This document shows, piece after piece, positions 24,831-36,149 of a DNA stretch of 64,000 nt; position 1 is the first letter of the stretch; each line of letters opens with the position of its first letter. The notes under the pieces are model-generated. The model was not told where the DNA came from. It worked only from the letters and a program-made list of their open reading frames with translations, and ran no database searches. The stretch spans positions 18,845,310-18,909,309 of the forward strand of contig JAJEKV010000004.1 of assembly GCA_021234155.1 (NCBI GenBank), in the 5' to 3' direction. Origin of the DNA: Isoetes taiwanensis (taxonomy: Eukaryota; Streptophyta; Lycopodiopsida; Isoetales; Isoetaceae). The position numbers and the translations under genes were made by a program.

Positions 24831-27800
24831 TTCGCATTGTTTCCCTCGGAATTGTAGGGGCTTCCCGTGGGCGTATGGGCGCGGGCTTGAATGGGATTGT
24901 GACAGACATGGACATCATCTTCCCGCGGAGACATGGGAGTATGAAGGGCATCGATTGCCGGACATCTGAGGATATCGGCATTTCTCACTTGCTAATGAGC
25001 CCATGGCGCGGCCGCGTACCTGCGGTGGAGTGGCTTGCTACTTTAGGGGACGCCTTTAGCATGCAAGATCACACTTCGTAAGTCCGATGCATTTAATCGC
25101 TACATGTGGGTAATGGTATTAGAGCCCGGTCATGTCCCATTGTTTTCTGCTAGTCGCTACATTCCCCATGCGTGCTCTAAGTTCTACCAGTACATGATGC
25201 AGAACCACGTATGTCCGTGATGTCGTGATAGGGATCCAGATGATGACATAGACCGCTATAGACAGGAGGGGGCGTGTTTTTGCTTGAGATTTCAATGCTC
25301 GACGGGCCAGCTTGCGATGGGACCTTCCAAGGTGGCGATAATGTTGATCCGCTTTGGCTTGAGACGTACGCTATTCAAGATACACCTGCACTCCCGGGAT
25401 ATGGTGGCTAGACCATTTGGCGTGCAAACCGGTCCAAATTCTCGCCAGGTTTTGACATGGTAATTTGTAATGGTATGCGGCGATGGCCACACTCGGGGTG
25501 TTACTTGCGGGAGTGATAGGCGTGGATGGGGAGCTAGTGTGTTGGATTACCTTCTCGCCCGTAGTAGCAAAGACTTGACATGGTTACACACTTCTCCATT
25601 GGCACAAGCACGTGGGATGAGGAGGCTTTGTCGATCACTACCCGCTTTATGTCACACCGAATTGGGAGCACTCAATAGTGGAGACACCGCAAAGGGGGCG
25701 GAGGGTTACCGCACATCCCACGCCATCGTAAGGTGGACAGATGAATCTGTGTTGGTGTGGGAGTTACAGGGGTTTGATAGCTTCTACACACTGCAAGACA
25801 GGTGTGCATGGCTGGTGAGGGCACTGCTTGCAGCTGCTGAGGCTTCCTTTGCAGTGAAGGGCCCTCCCAAGGAGGGACACCGCATTTTTCCCCGAGAACC
25901 CGTGGTTTGATGTCGATTGCAAGGCTCTAAAGAGCCAGCCAGCGCTTGGTCATAGATCCACAGCTTGCGCCACAGCCCCGCAAGACTATAAGCTCTTCCT
26001 AAAAGCCAAGACGGGAGATACATGGCGTAAAACCCGTGAGCCTGCTTGACATGCTTATGGCGTAGCCAAAAGCTTTTTGGCGTAAGGTGTTATACAAAGA
26101 AGCGCCAGTGGCCGGTAATGTAAGTGTGGAGCAATGGATGCACCGGGCTATGGGAGTTATATGACCCCCGTGAGCCAATGCCGGGTTCCGGATCGGTAGG
26201 AGAGGTGCCGCAGCTCACGCGGGAGGATGTCCAGCAGGTCTCGTGCATCCGCTAATGGCAAGGCAAAGGGATTTACAGGGGCTGCAGTGCCGAGCTGTTG
26301 AAGTGGGGTGGCCCATCTGTGGGTAGGGCCCCCGACGGTGATCATTAACCGTGCTCGAGCGAGGGGCTCCCCCGTGAGTGGATGGTTAGTAAGGTTGTTC
26401 CCGCTCATAAAGCCGGTAATACGAATGAGCCGGGCGAATTACCGGATGATTATGGTAAGCTCATTGCTTGCAAAGCTCCCCGCAGGGTGGTGGAGAAGAA
26501 GCTCACTAAGTGGGCCGAGGAGGCGGGTGGCAATGGCCGCAAAGCGCCCAGCCTTACTCCACGACCGACCATATCTTCACTTTGAGAGTGTTGATGGAGG
26601 CAAGCCGCAATGCGCCGCAGGACTTGTATTGCCGCTTTGTAGATTTTAAGATCGCATATGATACCGTCCCCGAGACATGTCGCGGGCGAGGGTTGCAAGA
26701 ATTGCGAAGTTCCACGAGTTGCAAAATGTGGTGCACCAAACTTTATGATGGGATTTATGCCGCTACCGCCTTTATGAAGATCGGGCGGTAGCTAGCACTA
26801 TGGGGAGTTGCTGTGGCTGCCCGCTGTCTCCAACGCTTTTGGGTTGTACATTGATAGCTTGAGACGGGATGCAACACCATGGGGAGCCAGGGTGCAATTA
26901 TCTGATGCACCTCCGCGGAGCCGCTACTATATGCGGATGATGTAGCTTTGCTAGCCCACACGCCGAGTATGCAGCAAGCAGCTTGGATGCCCCTGGGGTT
27001 CTCGTGGGGCAACGGAATGACAGCTGAACTTGCACAAAACTAAGCTTCGCGATCCTGTCCCCGCAACACCCTATCCCGGAAAGTTATATTACTGTGACAG
27101 AAGTGGAGATGGTGCGGAGCTTCAAGTATCTCGGGAATTGATTTCACTACTAACATGCCGTGGGATGAGTGTGTGGAGAGGAGAGCCGCGGCAGGCCGGA
27201 AGGCTTTATATGCAAAGCAAAAAAACGCCAAGGGTTGCCTGGATAGATCTCTGTGATCGGCGCAGGAGAGCACACCCGCTTAGGGCTTTGGTCGAGCCGG
27301 GTGCGCTATATGGGGTGGAGGTTTGGGGCCCAACAGCTTAGCAAAAATACGTGGATAGGTTGGAAAGGGTGCGTAAAGCTTTCTTTGACATATAGCTTGG
27401 GAGTGAAGGACACCGCATCGCATCGTATTTTTGTTGTATGAGACGGGGTTCGCCTTTACAAAGATTCTCGCTATGCACGTGCATCTTACTTGCTTCCATA
27501 AGGTGGATGGGATAGATGAGCATCGCTTTGCCCCCACAGTGCCGTGGTTGTTAACGGAGGGCCCCCAAATAAGTCAAGAGGGTATGGCACGAAAGCAATC
27601 GTAAGGGATGGTTTAGGAGGTAGTCTATGGATTACCAAATGATGGTGGCAATCGCATTCGATGCAGAATGGGCAATTGATGCGGGCTATGCTGCCACCCC
27701 TGGGGATGCCTCTACTCTTGCAAAGCCCAAGACGAGCACTATCACGCCGCACTAATCCCGCCTTGAGCATGGACCCCATCGGGACTTGAAAGCACACATC

Positions 27801-28100
27801 TCGCTGAAGAAACGGAGAGCTATTGCCGCCATAAGGACGGGTTCCCATTACCTGAAATTGAAACAGTCGCTGGGGTGAATGGCGGGCACCTGGATCCCCA
27901 GGGGAGGAGAGGATATGTCGTTGTTGTGAGATGCACGTGATAGAGGATGAGCACCATGCCCTCCAAATGGTGCCCAAAGATATGCCCATGTCCGAAAGCA
28001 ATGCACACCGATCTTAGATGCTCGACACACACCGCTACATCGCCATTTGCATCACCTATGGTAGCGCTGACCGGGAGCTTACATCCCCGCAGATTTCGCC
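24830..28100 (+). pseudogene. LINE-N endonuclease/reverse transcriptase, copy 2
   Basis: The endonuclease start motif NCRGFPWAYGRGLEW lies near 24852-24896. A frame-corrected ETWE-like catalytic segment is near 24916-24940, and the DHYPLYV motif near 25637-25655. The reverse transcriptase has FVDFKIAYDTVPE near 26635-26673 and the catalytic YADDVALLA near 26930-26956. A Cys-rich tail follows near 27915. Like copy 1, it is broken by many 1-4 bp indels, largely at different positions from copy 1 and often beside CG or CNG motifs. Confidence 0.8.
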
Positions 28101-28308
28101 GGGCGTGACTTGCTCTTCTGGGGCATGGTATTTGAGAGCCTATTGTTAGGGTTTTTCCTCCCAAGTGGGGGTTTTTTCATCCCGGTAGTAGGGTTCTACT
28201 GTACAGTTACATTGTTTGTTTTTGGTGTTGGGGTTTTTGGCTTTTTTGCCTGTTCTCTGCATGTACCGTCTCATAGGCCTCTGGCCTCCGTGGACGTTAA
28301 AATAAACT

Positions 28309-28333
28309 TCCTTCCTTCCTTCCTTCCTTCCTT
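28309..28333 (+). repeat. (TTCC)n tail of LINE N copy 2
   Basis: About six TTCC units end the insertion, directly before the right target-site duplication (28336-28341). Confidence 0.9.
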
Positions 28334-29165
28334 TACATTGTAATGATTTGGAAGACATGAATCACATTTCTAACTGCCCCAAGCTAGATTCTTTATGGAA
28401 TTGGTTTGAATACCATTTTGCTATTCCCAAGCCTATCTCCCTCTTGAATTTTCTCTCAAATGATGATGCTTTCTTAAATTCTTTATCCTTTACTGCATTA
28501 TGGAACATATGGAAGTACAGAAATAGATGTTTTCATGGCAAGCATTCTGTCTCTTGCACTTGGATTAAATTGCATATTATTTATGACCTCGAACTAGCAG
28601 CCTCATGCAATAAAAACAGCAAAGACAATCATTTTGAAGACAGATGGAACAATTTGGGAGTATTTTATGGTTCTTTTAATCTTTTTAGATTGCATTGTCA
28701 TGAAGAATTCTCTAACTCAGATTTATTATCTATCAGACTATATGAGCAACCTGAGGGCAGATCTTAGACGAGAATTCCAGATTTTTGTGGAGCAGCTTGT
28801 GGGTCATGACATTGAGTATTCTTAGGGCCTTTGGACAGGGATAGTAAGGGGCAGAACAGATGTGGACATCTTAGATATTCCAGACATGGAGATTGATTGG
28901 GCAATTGAATTTTGCAGAGGCACTTACCTTATGCATGAGTTATGGTGGTTCCTGGAAAGATTTGGCACTAATATGACAGAGCTTCAGTTTGATTATTACA
29001 GGGGCTGTTATTATTATCACAGGGGTATGGCTGATGCCCTACGTAACCCCCCGTGTGAATATGCACCCAAACCAAAGGGGGTTTAAGGGGGATTTTAATT
29101 TAAATGTGTTAAATGCAATGGTTTATTTTAATAATGTTAATGGTAGTTGTGTTAAAAAAAATTTT

Positions 29166-29180
29166 GGGCCCTTCGGGCCC
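29166..29180 (+). repeat. Perfect GC hairpin after the LINE-L end
   Basis: GGGCCCTTCGGGCCC is a six-base-pair stem with a three-base loop (GGGCCC TTC GGGCCC). It directly follows an A/T run (AAAAAAAATTTT) at the LINE-L 3' end. It could be part of the element's 3' terminus or flanking DNA. Confidence 0.5.
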
Positions 29181-29869
29181 TAACTAAAGCAAACATAGGT
29201 AGACCTTATGGACCTAAATATTAATTACTAACACAATAACACGAAGACAAACAAATTATTTCCATGGCAAAGGGACTCAATTGATGATTGCATGTATGCA
29301 TTCTTATATACATGGCATTCAAGTGTTACCCATTTTTCTGAAAAATGTTGAATAAAAGTGCTTAACAATTTTTGCCACAAGTCAAAATTTTGCTCTATCA
29401 TAAACCAAAGATGCAATGAAGGGATTTGAACCCCCCGCCAGAGTAGGCGTAACCAAAAGCACTTCCAAATTTGCACACATTTCCTACACCTTCAAATGTG
29501 GGCTTACAGAGAACCATGTTTTGCCTAATGAACTCCAGCCAAAGAATCCACATGAGTGCCCGCCAAAACCAAAGAAACAAGGAGCTCAAATATCTCGTGA
29601 AAGGTCGTGACTTCATTTCAGATTTGTTAAACATGGCATCATGGCCGAACACAAACCACAAACCTGGAACCATTATGGAGCCAACATTTCACATGAAACT
29701 TGTACTTCCCATCTACAATCTACAATCAATTAAAAGTTGCAAAGATACCACAACAAAGAATTATCGTGACAAGAACCATTACTTAGTCTTGTATCCCAAC
29801 ACCGAACCATAAAATGTGACGCCCGCTTCAATTTATCCAAGTCAAACATATACATTTCAGCAATCCATA
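29181..29869. other. No gene recognised
   Basis: Open frames here lack motifs on both strands. It may be the degraded 3' side of the PPR remnant that follows. Confidence 0.4.
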
Positions 29870-30620
29870 CCTGTAATATCCTTGCCTTTCATGTGTGCCT
29901 GCCCTGGGTTAGGGCAAGAATGCTAATGCATGCATCAAGAATACTGATAAGAGTAATGTCGTCAGGGGGAATGCCAATAAATTCCATTTGTCGATATAAA
30001 GGTAGTGCGCGCCTCGGAACAATTATTTTCAAGATAGACACTAATCAATGTGGTCCATGCAATCACATCCCTATTGGTAATTGTATTCAATATATGGTGT
30101 GCATCCCGCAAGACAGATTTACAAAGGCTCCCATACATCTTCATTAGGGCGTTGTTCAAGACCGAATCGAGTGAAACCTACTAAGCAAAATGCGGAATGA
30201 AGCAGCCGCTATGTGCAAGGACTCCAAGGCCAAAGACAGCATCACATACTTTGAGAAAGCTAACTTTATCCGGTGTCAATTGTAGCCGCATTTCCTCAAA
30301 AGAATAGATTCCACCTTTACAAGACCCATTAATCGCATAGATGCTCCAATCATTATTGTCCAACTATAAACATTCTTGTCCTCCAATTTTTCAAATATAG
30401 CCTGTGCATCTTGCAAGCTGCCGCATTTACCATACATCTCTATGAGAAGGTTAGCCAGAAAGACATTCTTTACCTGCCCATTTTTGGCAATGCATTCATG
30501 AACTGCCTACCCTCATCCGCCTACTTTTTCTCGACACTTTGGAGACATACCGTTGGAGGTGGCACCCAAAGGACCTGCGGAACTTTTACAGATAGCAAAG
30601 CCTTCCTGTGTACTGCTCCA
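29870..30620 (-). pseudogene. PPR (pentatricopeptide repeat) gene remnant
   Basis: The minus strand, in shifting frames, reads as consecutive PLS-type PPR motifs: LLIEMYGKCGSLQDAQAIFE (near 30430-30375), DKNVYSWTIMIGA, SFEEMRLQLTPDKVSFLKV (near 30300-30250), NALMKMYGSLCKS and TNRDVIAWTTLISVY (near 30155-30030). PPR proteins bind organellar RNA, usually in editing or processing. Frame changes and stops between motifs and the lack of either end make this a relic. It is not obviously the same gene as the PPR pieces at 51.8 or 54.8 kb. Confidence 0.8.
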
Positions 30621-31386
30621 CTACCACAGATTGTGAGAGTAATAGCAGAGTCGGAGAGGAATTACAAGCAAATAACAGAGCCTGAAAGAACTTGCAGAAG
30701 AAACTCCTGTTGCAACAAACGCCTCAAGCAGAATGTCACCGGCTGCAACATTTCCCCAACCATCCAACAGCCGATCGTGCCAACAACGACCCCAACAGAG
30801 AGACAGATGAATTCGGCAGCCCTTTTTTGTTGCCCTAAAATAGAACGGGCCGATGTTTGCATGGGATGATGTCTACATACCTAACTAGACCATTAGAAAT
30901 TTGATGAAAAAAAAGAGGAACCAAAGGAAAATATGGTGCGCACTCTATTTGTACTGATTAGTAGACCTCATGGAATACGCCCTTCAAATCATAGTAAAAC
31001 CATAGGAAAAAACGTACAAAACTAGAAACAAAACCCCCTGTTATAATGCTACATATTCCATCTCACTTCCAATATATTGACTCATATCACTTCTAATTTT
31101 CTTATCCTTTCATTTCCATCCCTCCACCTTCTACCAATCTACATACCTTCACTCTAGCCAATACTTCCAGGTTTTGGCTGCTAGCTGGATGTTCCAAGAC
31201 AATATGGCAAGATCACTTTGGTTGGCTTCAGTATATAAATTTCGGGATTTTATAACTAAGTTCATATTTAGTTTATTATTGTATTCACTGCTACTTTTAT
31301 CTTCATTGTCATACTTATATAGTGACAATGAGCTCTTTTGTATCTTTTTTACATAATTAATGGAAAAAACTTCATTCTCTCAAAAA
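30621..31386. other. No gene recognised
   Basis: No protein motif or RNA gene is seen. The open frames on either strand of 30411-30869 appear incidental. Confidence 0.4.
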
Positions 31387-31411
31387 AATAAATAAATAAA
31401 TAAATAAATAT
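31387..31411 (+). repeat. (AAAT)n microsatellite
   Basis: About six AAAT/TAAA units lie in AT-rich intergenic DNA. Confidence 0.9.
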
Positions 31412-33975
31412 ATTCATATCTAAGGAAGTGGCTTTTTTATATTAAATTATAAAAATCTTAGCTAAGTGACCCTTTATAAATAATCTTGTAAAGTTTGCTT
31501 GCATCGACATTAAAGTAGTGGTTCTAGCAGTCTACATCGACTTATTTGGGTTGTTGGGTCTTTGAAATGCTTATGTTTTGTTATCCAAGACTTTCAAGAT
31601 GTTCTATGCATGCAGAGGCAGTTTGGGATGCCCACTTAGTCACGAGCACTAACCCCTTTGCGTGCATGCAGTGATTGAGCAAGGTGGTGTTCGGACCAGT
31701 GGCAGCGGTACTGCTCCAGATCGTGGATGAGTTTGGAAGTTTCTAGAAGAGAAAGCTTTAGCTTGGTGTTGAACATATATTCATTTTGGATGTTATTTCC
31801 CTAGAAATTATATGATAATTGATGGATTATAATAGATGATTCCCAATTATTTATTGGAAGATTAACTTCACCAACATTATATTTGAGTAAAGTTTTTACA
31901 CCAACCTAGACCTAGTAAAGTTTTGACAAGATCTCGAGTTGCCAAGAGGGTTAACTCGGCAGGCTCGTCACAGAAGTCGTGTATTATCTCTTAAGTGTTG
32001 GGACGCTGTTGAAATGTGACTGCCCCTCAGGGGCAACCCAAAAACAATGCTAAAACTTACAGCCATTTTTATATGTCATCATTATACAGATCAAGTTGCA
32101 TGGCCTAGTGTTATTTTAGTATATAATGGCCAATAATATAGTGGGCAATTGTTGTAGCCTATAAAGGTTCGCGAGGTAGCAACAATGTCATTCATAATGG
32201 ACATTAAAGTATACTGAAAATATTATAAAATGATTCTATTACATTGAAGAAAATAAAAGAAGGCGTCACAGCCTAGTAATTTTACATACATAATGATCAG
32301 GCACACTGCCATGTTGCTTCCAGGAATAAGCTTTACGTTCTTCTATAAAAGTGATCACAATATAACACTTATGCAGATATAAGACATTGTTGAAGACTTC
32401 CGTAATAAAATGATAAGCCTTCTTTATAATCCTCATGATACGATTAGAACCTGAAGGCAAGCTCAGGCACAAGGGTATGTCTATGCGAATAGTGAGTTAT
32501 CCAGGATCTGGATAGTCATGGGAGGACTATAATTAGAATAAAAGCTTCACGTATACTGCAAGCCACCGTGTCATCGAGATAATGGCAATAATGTGCTCCC
32601 AAAATAAAATTGCATATGCCTCTTGTTATGCATATCTCAATGAGCATTAAAAAAGCAGACATTGATAGTAAGATTGCTTGTTTCATTCACCTGCCAGGAT
32701 AGAAGATAGCATAGAGTACTGCAGTAGAAGAACAAAATGGAACATTTTGTTATTTTCATGAAGAAAAATGAAGTTTGTCTGCCAGGAACATGACCATAAA
32801 GCCAATAAATGGGACTACAAACAGTCGAACAACAACAATTGTCACTGTTATTTTTAAACCTAAGGCAGATGCCCCAAGACCTGTTACAATGGAAGATACT
32901 TTAGCTCATCTGTATAGTGCAACATAAATTTACAATGCTTAAAACTTACCCTTTACATGGTTTCCACCAAGAACAAGCATAATGCAAAGTATCATAGCAC
33001 TCCTGTAGTAAATTGACTATTAGAATTGCAGATCGTTTGCAGGTAGAACTAAAAATGAACAAGGGAAGTTCTAAAGGTGTGTATCCCAATATATTTAGAG
33101 CATCAGACAAGAAATAAAATACCCGCACTGCTTGTAGGAAAACATTCTTCAGGAATGGAATTGATCCAACTATAAGGGCAAGTATCTGTAAACAAATACC
33201 ATCATTACTCCAGAAATAGCTCAACTCTTGGTTATAATCTAGTACATGTTTTTTCCACAATCAAATAATTAGAGGTTGACCTATCACTTATGTTACCAAG
33301 ATATTAAAAATGAATAGAAGAAGAAAGAGGAATAAGCATAAAAGCAATCTTATTGATGGTTCACAAGACATACAGACAAAAATAAATGCAGTATGCACAT
33401 GGCCTTTTACATTGACATGCTAGAATAGCTAAAGAACATTGGAAGCATTACCAATGCAACGACAGGTGGCTGCAAGGTATCCTGAAGTCTGACAATATCC
33501 AAGCAACTTCTAATTCCACCACCTAACTGGAAATATAATGTCCAAAAAGGTCAACACAAAAACAGAAAAGATGACTTTGCCAATGGAAAATGTTTTACGA
33601 ACATAACATTTCTCATATATGTGAGTGAAGATAATGCAAGAGTTTACATGACAAGTTAAATCACAATTACATCTTTACCTTCTATTATTATATGTGGCTT
33701 TGCCACAAATAAGTCCATCGTGATCTTTAGTTACAAATATTGACTACATTTTGAAGAAATTTATTTATTTACCATCAGGAGTAATCTGATAAAGCACATA
33801 AAGGACTTTTTCAGCTAATAATGTTTGCTTTGAAAGGACTTTTTCGATATTATTTGCACAACACTACTCCACCAAGACGATGAGCAAATTTAAGGTTACT
33901 TTTACTCAATTATAGCAGAAATTTATAACAGAGCTTGATTTAAAGAGACTTGGAAAGATTGAAAAAATGTATTAT

Positions 33976-34008
33976 ATTCCTAGGATGGGTCCTAAGACAA
34001 CAAGTGGC
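33976..34008 (-). repeat. DIRS terminal repeat beta' (outer copy)
   Basis: This is identical over about 33 bp to 34662-34695 (starts ATTCCTAGGATGGGTCCTAA on the plus strand). It marks the left limit of the element against PILS intron sequence. Confidence 0.8.
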
Positions 34009-34509
34009 CCCCCTACTGGGGTAGAACTATGAAAAAGAACTTTGAAAATTTTGAGTGCTCCGAAACTAGACAACCACCGAGAGCACGAAGAGAAAAAATA
34101 TGATGTTTCTGCCACTGGGCCCGTACAGGAAGAGGGGTGAGACGAAATCAAAGGAAGACGATCAATGCCCAAGGTCCCAGGAACAATTACCCCGGCCCGC
34201 CAGGCAATCATGAGCCCCGGCCAACAAAAAACAAGGAACCCGACAACATAACCCGTTAGGAAGTTAGAAATGAAAAACAAAGGGGGCGAACCGATGCCGC
34301 ATATGATGGAAAACGAAAAACAACTCGGAGGCCGCAGGCCACGCCGAGAAATATCACGGCCGACCAACCGGCACGAAAAAAAGAAAAAGCCAAACGACGT
34401 AAAATGACCGGGTTGGTACCGCCGGAGGCGAGAAAGGCCACGCCGAAATGAAAAGAGACAAAAAATAAACCATCAAGCCACGCGAAACCGACAGAGGGAG
34501 GGAGGGGCG

Positions 34510-34659
34510 GAAACCGTGTAGAGGCGCCAGAATAGGAAAACAAGCCCAAGGAGAACGCCGATAACCAAAGAGGAGGAAAAATGGACTATAAAAAGGAAAG
34601 GAGTTGAGGGAGCGCCCCCATCCAGGAATGGCGGTTCTATTGCTAGCTTAATAGAACCG
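34510..34659 (-). repeat. DIRS repeat alpha' (internal copy)
   Basis: Nearly identical to 40499-40652. Both contain AATAGGAAAACAAGCCCAAG and end in a palindrome. This copy abuts repeat beta (34662-34695) with only 2 bp between them. Confidence 0.85.
34633..34658. repeat. Palindrome at the alpha' end
   Basis: GGTTCTATT and AATAGAACC form a 9-bp stem around GCTAGCTT. The arms extend outward with one mismatch to GGAATG/CATTCC. The same palindrome closes the alpha copy at 40626-40651. Confidence 0.8.
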
Positions 34660-34661
34660 GC

Positions 34662-34695
34662 ATTCCTAGGATGGGTCCTAAGACAACAAGTGGCC
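34662..34695 (-). repeat. DIRS repeat beta (internal copy)
   Basis: A 34-bp copy of the sequence at 33976-34008, located at the 3' end of the coding part on the minus strand. Confidence 0.8.
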
Positions 34696-34699
34696 GATA

Positions 34700-35900
34700 G
34701 AAGAGGAACCTACCTCAAAGACCAAGGTGGCGAAAAACAATGAGGCGCCCCGAACGCTGGGAAGAATATAGCGCCAATGGGAGGAGGCAGAGCCAACGCC
34801 CATGGGAACGCAATGTCCGGCGGGACTAAGAAGCAAAGAATGGGCGGGTGGCCCCACGACCGCATGGGTGCCAAACTCCCCGAGGCTCCAAGCCGATAAG
34901 ACGAAAGACTCAAACCACCGTGAGCGGCAAATGCATATGACAACGGGCGGGAGGAAGCTAAGGAAGAGCGAAGCTTTACACCGACGGTGGGTCAAAGGTG
35001 CGAAACCACAAAGTGCATAACAAACGCTAAAACAACATCACCGGACAGAGGGGAGAAAAAGTGCGAAAGCAATGAGGACCTCCCCGACCGCAAAGCAGCC
35101 TTGGTCGATTTGGATTTGGCGGATAAACAACCGGACATAATCGGAAAAAAGAAAAAGATCGCTACCAATTCGACATGCAAGGCCTCGTGAGATAATGGCG
35201 AAACCAAAGAAAGCAGATGGTGACAAGGCATGCTTTCATAATACTACGCCAATGGGCCCGTGGACGGGCAAGTAATCGAAATGATTTGGCTTAACGGGAG
35301 CCGCAGCCAATAAAGGTAGACGCACCCGCCAAGGGCTATGGACACGGGGGGGCAATGCTTTGACGAACCAAGGTAGGAAGGGGCGCAGAGCAAGGAGATG
35401 GGAAGTTGATCAAGCTATGAAAAAAGGCGATAGCGCAGACGCGATACCTATGGAGTTAGGATCGCGACGGGCGATACCAACGAGGAGAAAACGCCGGCAC
35501 ATGTAGGGAGGAGGCGTGTAGAGTCAGAATCACCCTGAGCTGCACCAATCGACGAAAGGATAGCCAGCGAGGAATAATAACGAAAGCAAGGTAGACGATG
35601 CACCGGATCGAGGACGTGCACACCAATGCCGAGGCAAAGAAGGGCAAAGAGGGATCGTCAAGAAAGGTAAGATATCCGAAAAACGAGACAAAAACACAAG
35701 AGTCAAACAACCTATAATAAGTCTCAACCATCAAAGCAATGCCAACCAACCCTAAATTATCAAATATAACCTAGAACTACAAAAACAAAAAACCGACTAG
35801 AAGAAAAACAAGAAAGATCTATTCAATGGAAAAAATTACAACGTAAGGCAACATGCGCATGTCGGCAGAGCCCGCAATGCAGAAGAGAGTGAAGGAAGTA
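34700..35900 (-). pseudogene. DIRS tyrosine-recombinase-like region
   Basis: Over several frames the minus strand encodes RLFIRQIQIDQG and EVLIAF (near 35135-35060). These resemble the conserved K/S-K-T-D-Q segment of DIRS tyrosine recombinases. LSSYRLGASGSLA lies near 34915-34875, about where the HSFRRGGA-type segment with a catalytic Arg is expected. The C-terminal HxxR and Tyr are not confidently placed because the frame is broken. The enzyme would integrate circular DNA copies without target-site duplication. The assignment rests on position plus these two weak motifs. Confidence 0.5.
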
Positions 35901-36149
35901 AGGCATGTGTGAATTCATGAAAGAAAACCGCATCGCGAACAAAGGGTCGCCAAGAAGAGGAGTCGACAAAGAAGCAACGGCCACCAAGGTGCGTAAGGCC
36001 AAGCAAAAACAACTAGTGTAAGCCGTGGCTCGCGAAAGACGGCATGATGCAACACCTCGTGAATCAAGGCGTGGAGGAAAACAAGAGTTATTGAACAAAT
36101 GCCAATCATAAGACAAATGCGATCGCGCAATCCGTGAGGGTAACAATCC

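Larger units (their letters stand above)
23543..28335 (+). mobile_element. LINE family N, copy 2 (4.8 kb, nested in LINE L)
   Basis: This is the longest family-N copy here. It has a 5' region of about 1.3 kb without an identified domain, then an APE-type endonuclease, reverse transcriptase, C-terminal Cys/His segment, 3' UTR (TAGGGTTTTTCCTC) and a TTCC tail. A 6-bp target-site duplication flanks it. The boundaries are exact because the interrupted host frame is known. It is younger than LINE L, since it interrupts it. Confidence 0.9.
20655..28825 (+). pseudogene. LINE-L ORF2 (endonuclease/RT) remnant, split by LINE N
   Basis: Only the endonuclease C-terminus survives (YTWSNKQKGNARVFCTLDRF near 20698-20760, with a SDH motif after it). 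The N-terminal catalytic part is absent, and a 21-bp tandem duplication marks the join (20656-20700). Reverse transcriptase motifs are RNKSPGPDGLPVEF, LKLDFSKAFDTVRWDF (near 21945) and GVRQGCPLAPYLF (near 22120). A TAA at 22259-22261 sits directly before the catalytic YADDT (from 22262), where the family usually has a codon such as CAA. The C-terminal Cys/His segment is broken at 23542 and resumes at 28336 as LEDMNHISNCPKLDSLW. Stops end the frames at 28765 and 28825. Confidence 0.85.
18930..29160 (+). mobile_element. LINE family L (L1-like), interrupted by LINE N
   Basis: The order is ORF1 (Cys-knuckle protein), endonuclease remnant, reverse transcriptase, C-terminal zf-RVT-like segment, 3' UTR and a short A tract near 29151-29160. 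The element is cut between 23542 and 28336 by a complete family-N insertion; the zf-RVT-like frame resumes exactly after it. The 5' limit is uncertain because repeat B may belong to it. The element is inactive: stops and an internal deletion in the endonuclease are visible. Confidence 0.88.

Noticed and set aside
34867-35020. Plus-strand open frames across 34.8-39.1 kb as genes
   Set aside because: They are shadows of the minus-strand DIRS coding region and carry no motifs.
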